A DNA stretch of 64,000 nucleotides, taken from contig NZ_JADBEK010000001.1 in the NCBI RefSeq assembly GCF_014873145.1, forward strand, positions 11,780,001 to 11,844,000, read 5' to 3'. Below are positions 25,631-33,646 of this stretch, in pieces; positions within the stretch are counted from its first letter, which is position 1; each line of letters begins with the position of its first letter. Source of the stretch: Nonomuraea angiospora. GTDB lineage: Bacteria > Actinomycetota > Actinomycetes > Streptosporangiales > Streptosporangiaceae. Below the pieces are notes generated by a model. The model was not told the origin of the DNA. It ran no database searches and saw only the letters and a program-made list of their open reading frames with translations. Made by a program: the position numbers and the translations under genes.

Positions 25631-26794
25631 GTGAACGAAGTCGTGGTGGTGGGAGCGGGCCTGGCCGGAGTGCGCACCGTGGAGGCGCTGCGCGCACGGG
25701 GGTTCGGGGGGCGGATCACGCTGGTCGGCGAGGAGCGGCATCGCCCCTACGACCGTCCACCGCTGTCCAAGGCCGTGCTGTTCGGCGACGCCGACACCAG
25801 CTACGTCGACACCGACCTGGCCGCGCTCGACGTGGAGTTCCAGGCGGGGGTCAGTGCCAAGGCGCTGCGTAAGGGGGTCGTGGAGACCACCGAGGGCGAG
25901 CTCCGCTACGACGGGCTGGTCATCGCCACCGGCGCCGAGCCGATCAGGCTGCCCGGCGACGGCCCGCAACACGTGCTGCGCACGCTCGACGACGCCCACG
26001 AGCTCAGGGCCATGCTCGTCCCCGGCGCCCGCGTCGTGATCATCGGCGCCGGCTGGATCGGCGCGGAGGTGGCCACCGCCGCCCGCCGCGCCGGGTGCGC
26101 GGTGACCGTGATCGAGGCCGGCCCGGCGCCGCTCGCGACGGCCGTCGGCGCCGAGATCGGGGCCCGCACCCAGCGCTGGTACGACGGCATCGACCTGCGG
26201 CTCGACACCATGGTCGACTCCGTGGACGAGGGCGGCGTGCGGCTGGTGGGCGGCGAGTTCGTGGACGCCCACGTGGTGGTCACGGGCATCGGCGTGCGCC
26301 CCGCCGTCGAATGGCTCACCGGCGCCGACATCGACCTCCACAACGGCGTCGTCGTGGACGAGCACCTGCGCGCCTCCCTGCCGAACACGGTCGCCGTCGG
26401 CGACTGCGCCGCCTGGTGGTCGCGCCGCTGGCAGACCAGGCTCAGGGTCGAGCACTGGGACACCGCGCTCAACGCCCCCGAGGTGGCCGCCGCCAGCCTG
26501 CTGGGCGAGGACGTCGCGTACGATCCCGTTCCGTACTTCTGGTCGGAGCAATTCGGGCACATGGTGCAATATGCAGGTCATCATTTGGCAGGCGAGCGGC
26601 TGATCTACCGGGGCGAGCCGGAGGGCAAGTGGTCGGCCGTCTGGCTCACGGCCGACGACGCCCTGGCCGCGGTGCTCGCCGTGGACCGGCCTCGAGACCT
26701 CGTACAGGGGCGCAGAATCATCGACGCGGGACACCGTCTCGACGCGGAACGCCTGGTAGATCCAGAAGTCTCTCTACGGGATTGTGTTGTTTGA
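25631..26794 (+). CDS. NAD(P)/FAD-dependent oxidoreductase (ferredoxin reductase-like)
   Basis: A flavoprotein of 387 residues with an N-terminal FAD motif VVVVGAGLAGVRTVEALRARG, the RPYDRPPLSK segment of ferredoxin/rubredoxin reductases, and IATGAEPIRLPG. An NAD(P)-binding motif VVIIGAGWIGAEVATAARR, a VGDCAAWWS FAD segment and a reductase C-terminal domain (PYFWSEQFGHMVQYAGHH) follow. It may reduce a ferredoxin or another redox partner. It is divergent from the thiamine operon and precedes the Rv2175c-type gene. A start at ATG 25625 would add two residues. Confidence 0.9.
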   Translation: MNEVVVVGAGLAGVRTVEALRARGFGGRITLVGEERHRPYDRPPLSKAVLFGDADTSYVDTDLAALDVEFQAGVSAKALRKGVVETTEGELRYDGLVIATGAEPIRLPGDGPQHVLRTLDDAHELRAMLVPGARVVIIGAGWIGAEVATAARRAGCAVTVIEAGPAPLATAVGAEIGARTQRWYDGIDLRLDTMVDSVDEGGVRLVGGEFVDAHVVVTGIGVRPAVEWLTGADIDLHNGVVVDEHLRASLPNTVAVGDCAAWWSRRWQTRLRVEHWDTALNAPEVAAASLLGEDVAYDPVPYFWSEQFGHMVQYAGHHLAGERLIYRGEPEGKWSAVWLTADDALAAVLAVDRPRDLVQGRRIIDAGHRLDAERLVDPEVSLRDCVV

Positions 26795-26824
26795 GCAAGC
26801 GCGGCATGTGGTAGTTGTGGTTTC

Positions 26825-27199
26825 GTGACGCTTTCTGTTGCACAGATCGACCGGGAGACCGACCAACTCGTCGACGAGTGGCTCACGCTCCCCGAAGTGG
26901 CCTCGCGCCTCGACCTTCCGATCGGGCGGGCCAAGCAACTCCTCAAGGACCATAAGCTGCTCGGCGTTCGCCGGGGGAGCGGCGGGCCGCAGGTGCCCGC
27001 GGTGTTCCTCGATGGAAAGGACGTGATGAAGGGCCTGCCCGGCACGCTGACCGTGTTGCTGGACGCCGGCTACGACGATGTCGAGTCGCTGCGCTGGCTC
27101 TTCACCCCTGACGAGTCCCTGCCCGGATCGCCCATCGAGGCGATCAAGGCCGGCCGTCATACCGAGGTCAAGCGGCGTGCCCAAGCCCTCGGTTTCTGA
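26825..27199 (+). CDS. Rv2175c-family helix-turn-helix DNA-binding protein
   Basis: A 124-residue protein with an N-terminal winged-helix/HTH region ([32 protein letters not shown]) followed by a helical domain ([47 protein letters not shown]). This matches Rv2175c of M. tuberculosis, a DNA-binding substrate of the kinase PknL. A PASTA kinase gene lies 3.7 kb away. TAGTTG 7 nt before the GTG and TTGTTT 18 nt further up may form its promoter. Its stop overlaps the thiE start region by 23 nt. Confidence 0.9.
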   Translation: MTLSVAQIDRETDQLVDEWLTLPEVASRLDLPIGRAKQLLKDHKLLGVRRGSGGPQVPAVFLDGKDVMKGLPGTLTVLLDAGYDDVESLRWLFTPDESLPGSPIEAIKAGRHTEVKRRAQALGF

Positions 27200-27815
27200 A
27201 GCCCGCCTCTATCTCTGCACCGACGGTCGCCGCGACCGCGGCGACCTGGCGGAGTTCCTCGACTCGGTGCTGGCCGGCGGCGTGGACATCATCCAGCTGC
27301 GGGAGAAAGGCCTGGAGGCGCGCGAAGAACTCGCGCTCCTCGAAGTCTTCCGCGACGCCTGCGACCGGCACGGCAAACTGCTGGCCGTCAACGACCGGGC
27401 GGACATCGCCTACGCCGCCCGGCCCGACGTGCTCCACCTGGGGCAGGACGACCTTCCCGTGACGGTCGCGCGAGAGATACTCGGCGACGACATCGTCATC
27501 GGACGGTCCACCCACTCCGTGGCCGAGGCTTCCGCCGCGGCAGCGGAGCCGGGCGTCGACTACTTCTGCTGCGGCCCCATCTGGCCCACGCCCACCAAGC
27601 CCGGCCGCCCGGCCCCCGGCCCGCCGCTGCTCCGGCACGCGGCCGCGCTGGAGACCTCGCGGCCGTGGTTCGGGATCGGCGGCATCGACCTCGCGAACCT
27701 GGACGAGGTGATGTCGTACGGCGTGCGCCGCGTGGTGGTCGTACGCGCGATCACGGACGCGGAGGACCCGGGTGCGGCGGCGGCGGAGTTCGCCAAGCGC
27801 CTGTCCTCCGCCTGA
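27177..27815 (+). CDS. thiE: Thiamine-phosphate synthase
   Basis: It joins the pyrimidine and thiazole moieties to give thiamine phosphate. The 212-residue TIM barrel has [85 protein letters not shown] with the phosphate-binding Thr, and [11 protein letters not shown] 27177 gives [13 protein letters not shown] and overlaps the preceding gene. It is separated from the riboswitch-controlled thiOSG operon and has no riboswitch of its own, so it probably depends on the promoter of the DNA-binding protein gene. Confidence 0.94.
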   Translation: MPKPSVSEARLYLCTDGRRDRGDLAEFLDSVLAGGVDIIQLREKGLEAREELALLEVFRDACDRHGKLLAVNDRADIAYAARPDVLHLGQDDLPVTVAREILGDDIVIGRSTHSVAEASAAAAEPGVDYFCCGPIWPTPTKPGRPAPGPPLLRHAAALETSRPWFGIGGIDLANLDEVMSYGVRRVVVVRAITDAEDPGAAAAEFAKRLSSA

Positions 27816-27819
27816 CGAC

Positions 27820-28010
27820 CAGGGCCCTGACCGGGGCGGCCCCCTGACCCCAGGAGGCCGCCCGACCACAGCGCGCCCTGTGACCCCACAAGCCCCCGAC
27901 CGCATCGGGCCCTGTGACCCCACGAGGCCCCCACCGCATCAGGCACTGTGACCCGCATCGGGCCCTGTGACCCGCATCGGGCCCTGTGACCCCACGAGGC
28001 CCCCGACCAA
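27820..28010. repeat. Degenerate 34/19-bp tandem repeat between convergent genes
   Basis: The gap 27816-28124 has no gene. Units around ctgtgacccc recur at 27844, 27878, 27912 and 27946 (34-bp period), then 27965 and 27984 (19-bp period), with cgcatcgggc and cacgaggccc shared. The core cctgtgacc is also the core of the thiO minisatellite. Confidence 0.8.
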
Positions 28011-28110
28011 CGAGGCGCCCGCCACCATGCGGGCGCCTCCGAGCCGGAAGGCGAGCCGGAGGCCGGGCCCTGGGGTGGCGATCCTGCCCCTCGCCCTGCC
28101 CCGCCCCGCC

Positions 28111-28130
28111 CAGGTCAGGTCAGGTCAGGT
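28111..28130. repeat. (caggt)4 pentanucleotide repeat
   Basis: Four exact caggt units. The stop codon of the polyprenyl synthase gene lies inside the run. Confidence 0.9.
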
Positions 28131-29192
28131 CTTGCGGGAGGTGGCGGCGATGGCCAGTTCCGTCAGGGCCGCGCGGGCCTCCACCGTGATCGGCGCCTCG
28201 TTCAGCGCGGACAGCGCGTCCCCCAGATAGTCGCCGATCAGGTCCTCGCACTCCCGCAGCGCGCCCGTCTCGTCGATGATCTGCCGCAGCGTCTCCACCC
28301 CGCGCTCGTCCAGCCCGGGATCCCCCAGCAGCCGCCGGACGGTCTCCGCCGCGCCCGGGGAGGCGGCCGCCAGCGTGCGGGCCACCAGCATCGTCCGTTT
28401 GCCCTCCCGCAGGTCGTCGCCCGCGGGCTTGCCGGTCTGCGCCGGGTCGCCGAACACCCCCAGGATGTCGTCACGCAGCTGGAACGCGATCCCGACCCGC
28501 GTGCCGTAGCCCGTGCAGAGCTCGTCCATCCAGGGCTCGAGCTTGCCGCCGGCGAGCGCCAGCCCGAGCCTGAGCGGCTGCTCCACCGAGTATTTGCCGC
28601 TCTTGTACAGGGCCACTCGCAGCGCCGACTCGAACGTGTTCTCGCCGTGCGCCTGCTCCAGCAGGTCGAGGTACTGGCCGCACATCAGCTCCGTACGCAT
28701 GTGGTCGTGCACGGGCTGGGCCGCCGCCAGGGACTCGGGCGGCAGGCCGCTGGTGCGCCACATCTCGCCCGACCAGATCAGCAGCAGGTTGCCCAGCAGG
28801 ATCGCCGCGCCCTCGCCGAACTGCTCCGCGGACCCGTACCAGGCGGACTTCTCGTGCAGTGCCTGGAACCGGCGGTGCGCGGACGGCATGCCCCTGCGCA
28901 GGTCGCTCTTGTCCATCACGTCGTCGTGCACCAGCGCGCTGGCCTGCAGCAGCTCCAGCGAGGCCGCCGCGGTGAAGATCGCGGGCACGTCCGTGCCGCC
29001 CGCGCCGCGCCACCCCCAGTAACAGAACGCCGGACGCAGCCGCTTGCCGCCGGCCAGCAACTCGTCGGCGGCCGTACGCAGCGGCTCCAGCTCGGGGTCA
29101 CCGGGGGCGGGCAGCTGCCGTTCGACGAACTCTCCGAGGGCACGCTCCACCTGTGTGCGCAGGGTGTCCATGCCAACGGCGTCAGTGGTCAT
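28125..29192 (-). CDS. Polyprenyl (geranylgeranyl-type) diphosphate synthase
   Basis: A trans-isoprenyl diphosphate synthase of 355 residues that condenses isopentenyl diphosphate with allylic diphosphates. The first aspartate-rich motif is DDVMDKSDLRR (preceded by LLQASALVH), the second is DDILGVFGDPAQTGKPAGDDL, and GGKRLRPAF is the basic IPP-binding site. The residues before the first motif are not decisive, so C20 to longer products are possible; actinobacterial relatives are usually called GGPP synthases. A TAGTCT box 6 nt before the ATG suggests a leaderless mRNA. It is divergent from metF. Confidence 0.92.
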   Translation of the reverse strand: MTTDAVGMDTLRTQVERALGEFVERQLPAPGDPELEPLRTAADELLAGGKRLRPAFCYWGWRGAGGTDVPAIFTAAASLELLQASALVHDDVMDKSDLRRGMPSAHRRFQALHEKSAWYGSAEQFGEGAAILLGNLLLIWSGEMWRTSGLPPESLAAAQPVHDHMRTELMCGQYLDLLEQAHGENTFESALRVALYKSGKYSVEQPLRLGLALAGGKLEPWMDELCTGYGTRVGIAFQLRDDILGVFGDPAQTGKPAGDDLREGKRTMLVARTLAAASPGAAETVRRLLGDPGLDERGVETLRQIIDETGALRECEDLIGDYLGDALSALNEAPITVEARAALTELAIAATSRKT

Positions 29193-29198
29193 GCCTTG

Positions 29199-29204
29199 AG
29201 ACTA
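29199..29204 (-). promoter_or_regulatory. -10 box of a leaderless promoter for the polyprenyl synthase
   Basis: TAGTCT on the minus strand, 6 nt before the ATG at 29192. Confidence 0.5.
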
Positions 29205-29349
29205 GTGGCCGCGTGCGGGGAATCGGATGCGCAGGTGTCCCAATAGGGGCATCCGGGGTGAGATGGACGATGATGGGCGACTCGGGCCGGTGACATGGCT
29301 GTGGCGGCAGGGGTGACATGGCCGTGACCTTGAGTCGGCGCGGTCCCTG

Positions 29350-29355
29350 TAACCT
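29350..29355 (+). promoter_or_regulatory. -10 box of a leaderless promoter for metF
   Basis: TAACCT, 6 nt before the metF ATG at 29362. No Shine-Dalgarno is present. Confidence 0.5.
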
Positions 29356-29361
29356 TGGGAC

Positions 29362-30282
29362 ATGGCGCTTGGTCGACCCTCCATCCTGCCCGATCGTGTT
29401 CCCACCGTCCGCGACATGCTCGCCGCCGGTGGCCGGTCGTTCTCCTTCGAGTTCTTCCCGCCGAAGACCGACGAGGGAGAGCGGCAGCTCTGGAAGGCGA
29501 TCAGGGAGCTGGAGTCGCTGCGGCCGACGTTCGTGTCCGTGACCTACGGCGCGGGCGGCTCCACGCGCGACCGCACGGTCGACATCGTCGAGCGGATCGC
29601 CCACGACACGACGCTCACGCCCGTGGCGCACTTCACGGCGGTCAACCACTCGATCCGCGAGCTGCGCCACCTGGTGGGGCGCTTCGCCGACGCCGGGGTG
29701 CGCAACATCCTGGCCGTCCGCGGCGACCCCCCTGGCGACCCGACGGCCGAGTGGCTGCAGCACCCCGAAGGCGTCCTCTACGCCGAGGAGCTGGTGCGGC
29801 TGATCAGGCAGGCGGGCGACTTCTGCGTCGGCGTCGCCGCCTTCCCCTACAAACACCCGCGCTCGCCGTCCATCGAGAGCGACACCGAGTTCTTCGTGCG
29901 CAAGTGCGAGGCGGGCGCCGACTACGCGATCACGCAGATGTTCTTCCGCGCGGACGACTACCTGCGGCTGCGCGACCGCGTGGCGGCCAGGGGGTGCGAC
30001 ACGCCGATCATCCCGTGCATCATGCCGGTGACGCAGATGAGCACGATCGCGCGCTCGGAGCAACTGTCGGGAGCGCCGTTCCCGGCGGAGGTGGCGGCCC
30101 GCTTCGAGGAGGTCGCTGACGACCCGGCGGCGGTGCGGCGGCTGGGCATCGAGCATGGGGCGGAGCTGTGCCGGCGGCTGCTCGACGAGGGCGCGCCGGG
30201 CATCCACTTCATCACCTTCAACCGCTCCAGCGCCTCGCGCGAGGTCTTCCAACGCCTCGGCGCGGTGTCCGTTTCCGCCTGA
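29362..30282 (+). CDS. metF: Methylenetetrahydrofolate reductase
   Basis: It reduces 5,10-methylene-THF to 5-methyl-THF, the methyl donor for methionine synthesis. The 306-residue flavoprotein has [14 protein letters not shown] with the catalytic Glu, [64 protein letters not shown] and the C-terminal [11 protein letters not shown]. The ATG seems to be the transcript's first codon (TAACCT 6 nt upstream). It is divergent from the polyprenyl synthase. metK, which uses methionine, lies 29 kb away. Confidence 0.95.
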   Translation: MALGRPSILPDRVPTVRDMLAAGGRSFSFEFFPPKTDEGERQLWKAIRELESLRPTFVSVTYGAGGSTRDRTVDIVERIAHDTTLTPVAHFTAVNHSIRELRHLVGRFADAGVRNILAVRGDPPGDPTAEWLQHPEGVLYAEELVRLIRQAGDFCVGVAAFPYKHPRSPSIESDTEFFVRKCEAGADYAITQMFFRADDYLRLRDRVAARGCDTPIIPCIMPVTQMSTIARSEQLSGAPFPAEVAARFEEVADDPAAVRRLGIEHGAELCRRLLDEGAPGIHFITFNRSSASREVFQRLGAVSVSA

Positions 30283-30594
30283 CCCCCGTTTTCTGCGGCT
30301 TTGCGGGAGATCGCTGAGCGCCGCCGCCCGCTGAGACCCTCCTTCTTTACGGCGGAGCACGTGCGGCGCCACCCGCCGCACGTGGCTCATGGCCTCCAGG
30401 GAGACGCCCGCTGACCCGCACGGGGTGGCCCGCCGCAACGGCGCAACGTGGGGCTCCTCGGGGGTTCAGAAGCGTTGACCATGGGCGGTCGGCAAGATCT
30501 GCCCGACGAGCACACGAACGCCGACCAACGGTCGCACGCCGCCTGGACCACCGGCCGCACACGAACGCCGACCAACGGTCGCATGCCACCTCGA

Positions 30595-30738
30595 CCACCG
30601 GCCGCACACCAACGCCGACCACCGGTCGCACACCAACGCCGACCACCGGTCGCACACCAACGCCGACCACCGGTCGCACACCAACGCCGACCACCGGTCG
30701 CACACCAACGCCGACCACCGGTCGCACGCCATTCCGAG
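30595..30738. repeat. 24-bp tandem repeat
   Basis: Five nearly exact copies (30595-30714) of a 24-bp unit (ccaccggtcgcacaccaacg plus ccga), and a sixth decayed copy. Degenerate copies extend on both sides (about 30510-30770). There are no unique spacers, so this is not a CRISPR array. Confidence 0.93.
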
Positions 30739-30799
30739 CACCCGCCCCGCACCAATGCCGACCACCCGCCGCACGCGTTACGCCGGTCCCTTTCCCGCC

Positions 30800-31200
30800 G
30801 CGCGTATTGCGCCGGATCCCGCCGACCGCCTTCTCGCCGTACCGGCGCTGGGAGGGCCGTGCGGATCTGGGCCGCACACCGGCCGGGAGGCACGCCGGCC
30901 GGGAGGTGCGCTGGGCCGGAGGTGCGCTGGGTGGGGTCGCACCGTCGGTTGGTTGCTCGCCGTGCGTATTGCGCCGGGTTCCGCCGACCGCCTTGTCGCC
31001 GCACCGGCGCCATAGGGGCCGCGCGGATCTGGGTCGCACGCTGCCGGTAGGCACGCCGGGCGAGAGCTGCGCGTGGCGGGAGGCGGCTGGGTGGGGTCGC
31101 ACCGTCGGTTGGTTGCTCGCCGTGCGTATTGCGCCGGGTTCCGCCGACCGCCCTCCCGCCGCACCGGCGCCATAGAGGGCCGCGCGGACCCGGGTCGTCG
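30800..31200. repeat. 160-bp tandem repeat, about 2.5 copies
   Basis: The segment gcgtattgcgccgg recurs at about 30803, 30963 and 31123, a 160-bp period. The second and third copies share long exact stretches (ggggtcgcaccgtcggttgg, ttgctcgccgtgcgtattgc). Confidence 0.9.
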
Positions 31201-31230
31201 GCCGTGGCGTCGGGAGCATTGGGTCGGCGG

Positions 31231-31384
31231 TTGCCGTGGTGTCGGGACCGTTGGGTTGGGACCGTTGGGTCGGCGGTTGCCGTGGTGTCGGGACCGTTGG
31301 GTTGGGACCGTTGGGTCCGCGGTTGCCGTGGTGTCGGGACTGTTGGTTTGGGACCGTTGGGTCGGGGGTTGCTGTGGCGTCGGG
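31231..31384. repeat. 46-bp tandem repeat, about 3.5 copies
   Basis: ttgccgtggtgtcggga recurs at 31231, 31277 and 31323, with a decayed copy at 31369, giving an exact 46-bp period. The period is not a multiple of three, so it is not coding. Confidence 0.9.
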
Positions 31385-31414
31385 TGAGGGCGTTGAGTGC
31401 GGCGAGTGGAAGGG

Positions 31415-31455
31415 GCCCGTCACCCGCCCGCAGGGGGACCGGGCGGGTGACGGGC
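31415..31455. terminator. Terminator-like inverted repeat at the end of the repeat island
   Basis: A perfect 16-bp inverted repeat (arms 31415-31430 and 31440-31455, cccgtcacccgcccg core) with a 9-nt loop, between convergent genes. Confidence 0.6.
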
Positions 31456-31564
31456 AGGGGGCCGGTAGACGTTCAGTAAAGGAGTGACTACCTTGCGTAA
31501 TGGATGGTGCCCCAAGTAATCAGCGGACAAACGCAGCAGTCACGGGTTCATCAGGACGTGAACC

Positions 31565-32125
31565 TCACGTCAAGGGCAGGGGGCGGCCCATGATGGCGTA
31601 GTCCTCGTAGCCGCCCGGGAAGATGAACCTCGAGAGCAGGTCCGTGAAGCCCATGCTGGCGTAGAGGTGGCGGGCGGCCGTGGGCTGGTCGTGGGTGGAC
31701 AGGACGGCCGAGCGTTCGGGGCGGCCCGCGCAGAGGGTGCGGATCATGGCGCGGCCGATGCCCTTGCTCTGGAAGTCCGGGTGGACGTGGATCTCGGCCA
31801 GCTCCAGCGCATAGCCGAGCCAGGCGTTGGCGGCCTCCTGGCCGAGCCGGTCCGTCAGGGCGCGGAAGACCACGTCGTGCCACCACTGCCCTGGAGTGCC
31901 GCGGAAGCCGTAGGCGAAGCCGACGGTGAGGGGGGCGGAAAGGGACGGATCGCGCAATTCTGCGAAATAACACTGAAAATAGGGATAAGTCGCGTGATTT
32001 CGCATGATGGTTTTGCGGCCGTTGATCTGGTCCGCGGGCGGGTTCATGGCAGCCGTGTAGATGTCGATCACCGTGTCCAGCCGCTCGACGAACTCGGCCG
32101 GCCCCGCCCCGCGAAACTCGATCAC
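31565..32125 (-). CDS. GNAT-family N-acetyltransferase
   Basis: A 186-residue acetyltransferase-fold protein. The acetyl-CoA loop is IHVHPDFQSKGIGRAMIRTL, followed by VLSTHDQPTAARHLYASMGFTDL, the usual end of the GNAT core. The N-terminal 90 residues (VIDIYTAAMNPPADQINGRKTIM) are less conserved and probably bind the substrate, which is unknown. GTG 32125 lies 7 nt after a TAGTGT box, so translation probably begins at the 5' end of the mRNA. That box reuses the stop codon of the upstream YbaK gene. An AT-rich patch (about 31955-32010) lies inside the gene. Confidence 0.88.
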   Translation of the reverse strand: MIEFRGAGPAEFVERLDTVIDIYTAAMNPPADQINGRKTIMRNHATYPYFQCYFAELRDPSLSAPLTVGFAYGFRGTPGQWWHDVVFRALTDRLGQEAANAWLGYALELAEIHVHPDFQSKGIGRAMIRTLCAGRPERSAVLSTHDQPTAARHLYASMGFTDLLSRFIFPGGYEDYAIMGRPLPLT

Positions 32126-32132
32126 GCGTCGC

Positions 32133-32138
32133 ACACTA
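32133..32138 (-). promoter_or_regulatory. -10 box of a leaderless promoter for the GNAT gene
   Basis: TAGTGT on the minus strand, 7 nt before GTG 32125. Its first three bases are the stop codon of the upstream gene. Confidence 0.5.
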
Positions 32139-32612
32139 CTCGACGTCCACCGCCGTGCCCCCGGTGATCCGCACGAGCTCGTCAAACGTCGTCGGGAACA
32201 CGGTCAGCGGATGCCCCCCGGCCGCCCACACGACCTCGTGCTTGCTCAGCCAGTTGTCCACCAGGGTCCGCACGGGCGCCGGATGCCCGACCGGGGCCAC
32301 GCCGCCGATCGGCTGCCCGGTCGCCGCCCTCACGAACTCCGGCGTCGCCCGGCGTACCTTCCCGACCCCCGCGGTGCGGGCGATCAGCTCCACGTCCACG
32401 CGGTGCGCCCCGCTGGTCAGCACGAGCAGCGGCGCGCCGTCCGCGTCGAAGATCAGGCTGTTGGCGATGGCCCCGACCTCGCACCCGAGCTGGGCCGCGG
32501 CGGTCGCCGCCGTGGGCGCCTTCTCGGGCAGGACGATGACCTCGCCGGCCGCCCCGAGCTCGCGCAGAGCGGATTGAACGACGACCGCGTTGGACGGCAA
32601 CTTCTCAGACAT
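32136..32612 (-). CDS. YbaK/EbsC-family aminoacyl-tRNA deacylase
   Basis: A 158-residue protein of the YbaK/ProX editing-domain family, which hydrolyses mischarged aminoacyl-tRNAs such as Cys-tRNA(Pro) or Ala-tRNA(Pro). Family motifs are TAATAAAQLGCEVGAIANSLIF with the conserved Lys position replaced by Asn/Ser, VLTSGAHRVD, and TGQPIGGVAPVGHP. ATG 32612 lies 6 nt after TAGAGT, so the mRNA is probably leaderless. The exact tRNA and amino acid cannot be told from sequence. Confidence 0.9.
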   Translation of the reverse strand: MSEKLPSNAVVVQSALRELGAAGEVIVLPEKAPTAATAAAQLGCEVGAIANSLIFDADGAPLLVLTSGAHRVDVELIARTAGVGKVRRATPEFVRAATGQPIGGVAPVGHPAPVRTLVDNWLSKHEVVWAAGGHPLTVFPTTFDELVRITGGTAVDVE

Positions 32613-32618
32613 GGACAC

Positions 32619-32624
32619 ACTCTA
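32619..32624 (-). promoter_or_regulatory. -10 box of a leaderless promoter for the YbaK gene
   Basis: TAGAGT on the minus strand, 6 nt before the ATG at 32612. It is divergent from the L,D-transpeptidase gene. Confidence 0.5.
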
Positions 32625-32709
32625 AACAGGTTGACCGCTCCATTACCGATTCATGATGAGTGGTATAAGGTCAACTGATCGTTTGCTCATGGTATGCGAG
32701 GTGGTACTG

Positions 32710-33540
32710 GTGGGGGCTCGACGGCTGCCCGGAGTGGCTGCTCTCCTGACGGCAGGCGCCGTCGCACTCTCGGGCTGCGGCACGCACGGATTGCATCGTT
32801 CGACGGCGTCCATGAGGACGGCGTCCCCGACCGTCACACACACCTCCGCGGGAGGCCGATCCGGTCCCGCCGCCATCGCCCCCGAGACGGTCACCGCGCC
32901 GCGCAAGACGCTCAGGCTCGGCGCCAAGGGCAAGGCCGTCCAGTGGCTGCAGAGGCGCCTGGCCCAGCTCGGCTACCGCCCCGGCAAGGCCGACGGCCGG
33001 TACGGGGGCGCGACGCTGGCGGCCGTGTGGGCGTTCCAGAAGGTGAACGGCATCAGGCCGACCAGCACCGTCGCCAGGCGCACGTGGGACGCCCTGGAGA
33101 CCCCCAGGTCGCCGCAGGTCCTGGTCAGGAACGGCAGGCCGACCCGCGCCGAGGTCAACCTCACCAAGCAGATCATGGTCCTGTACGTGGACGGCGAAGT
33201 GAAGCTGATCACCCACGTGTCCTCCGGCAGCGGCGTCCCCTACTGCGAGACCGCCGCGTGGCAGGGCAAGCAGCAGCGGTTCTGCGGCTCGGCCACCACG
33301 CCGACGGGCGACTTCAAGACGACGTGGCGCGCTCGCGGCTGGCACAGGTCGTACCTGGGGCAGCTCTACAACCCGATCTTCTTCAACGGCGGCATCGCCT
33401 TCCATGGCGCGCTGTCAGTGCCGCTGTATCCGGCTTCGCACGGATGCGTGCGCATGCCGATGAACGTGGCCGAGGTCCTGCCCGGGATGCTGGGCAAGGG
33501 CGTGCCGGTGCACGTGCGGGGCAGGTTCAAGCGCCTCTGA
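32710..33540 (+). CDS. Lipoprotein L,D-transpeptidase with peptidoglycan-binding domain
   Basis: A secreted cell-wall enzyme of about 276 residues. GTG 32710 follows AGGTGG and gives a lipoprotein signal (MGARRLPGVAALLTAGAVAL then S-G-C, lipobox Cys23). A peptidoglycan-binding_1 domain follows (LRLGAKGKAVQWLQRRLAQLGYRPGKADGRYGGAT). The C-terminal YkuD domain has GIAFHGAL and the catalytic signature SHGCVRM. Such enzymes form 3-3 crosslinks in peptidoglycan or modify wall proteins. The frame is open further up (ATG 32653, ATG 32689), but a TATAAG box at 32664-32669 makes the earliest ATG unlikely. Confidence 0.9.
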   Translation: MGARRLPGVAALLTAGAVALSGCGTHGLHRSTASMRTASPTVTHTSAGGRSGPAAIAPETVTAPRKTLRLGAKGKAVQWLQRRLAQLGYRPGKADGRYGGATLAAVWAFQKVNGIRPTSTVARRTWDALETPRSPQVLVRNGRPTRAEVNLTKQIMVLYVDGEVKLITHVSSGSGVPYCETAAWQGKQQRFCGSATTPTGDFKTTWRARGWHRSYLGQLYNPIFFNGGIAFHGALSVPLYPASHGCVRMPMNVAEVLPGMLGKGVPVHVRGRFKRL

Positions 33541-33571
33541 GCACGCCCGCCGCGCCGGCGGCATAACGCCC

Positions 33572-33604
33572 GCATAACCGGAAGCGGTGACGGGCCGGTT
33601 ATGC
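33572..33604 (+). terminator. Hairpin downstream of the L,D-transpeptidase gene
   Basis: A perfect 10-bp inverted repeat (GCATAACCGG, 13-nt loop, CCGGTTATGC) located 31 nt after the stop codon. Confidence 0.55.
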
Positions 33605-33646
33605 CGTTCTTGCTGGACTCCCTCCTGACGTTCTTGGGGGGAGAGC

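Larger units (their letters stand above)
30283..31564. other. Gene-free intergenic island made of tandem repeats
   Basis: Almost 1.3 kb between metF and a convergent GNAT gene with no credible gene. All long frames here are open on both strands only because the sequence is repetitive, and none has a ribosome site or a recognisable domain. Three separate arrays (24-bp, 160-bp and 46-bp periods) and a terminator-like hairpin fill most of it. A tiny frame at 31493-31519 (TTG start, 8 nt after AAAGGAG, reading M-R-N-G-W-C-P-K) is visible near the end but has no downstream partner. Confidence 0.75.

Noticed and set aside
30595..30738. Possible CRISPR array
   Set aside because: Copies are contiguous 24-bp tandem units with no unique spacers, and no cas genes are nearby.
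30347..31423. Long minus-strand frame of about 358 codons rich in GVGVRPV repeats, plus overlapping plus-strand frames
   Set aside because: It is open only because of 24-bp and 160-bp tandem repeats. There is no Shine-Dalgarno, no domain, and the 46-bp repeat at its 5' end is not frame-compatible.
31484..31519. Eleven-codon (GTG) or eight-codon (TTG) leader peptide with Trp-Cys
   Set aside because: It has a Shine-Dalgarno-like AAAGGAG, but no gene follows in the same direction and no terminator pair is evident. It was kept only as a note in the repeat-island entry.
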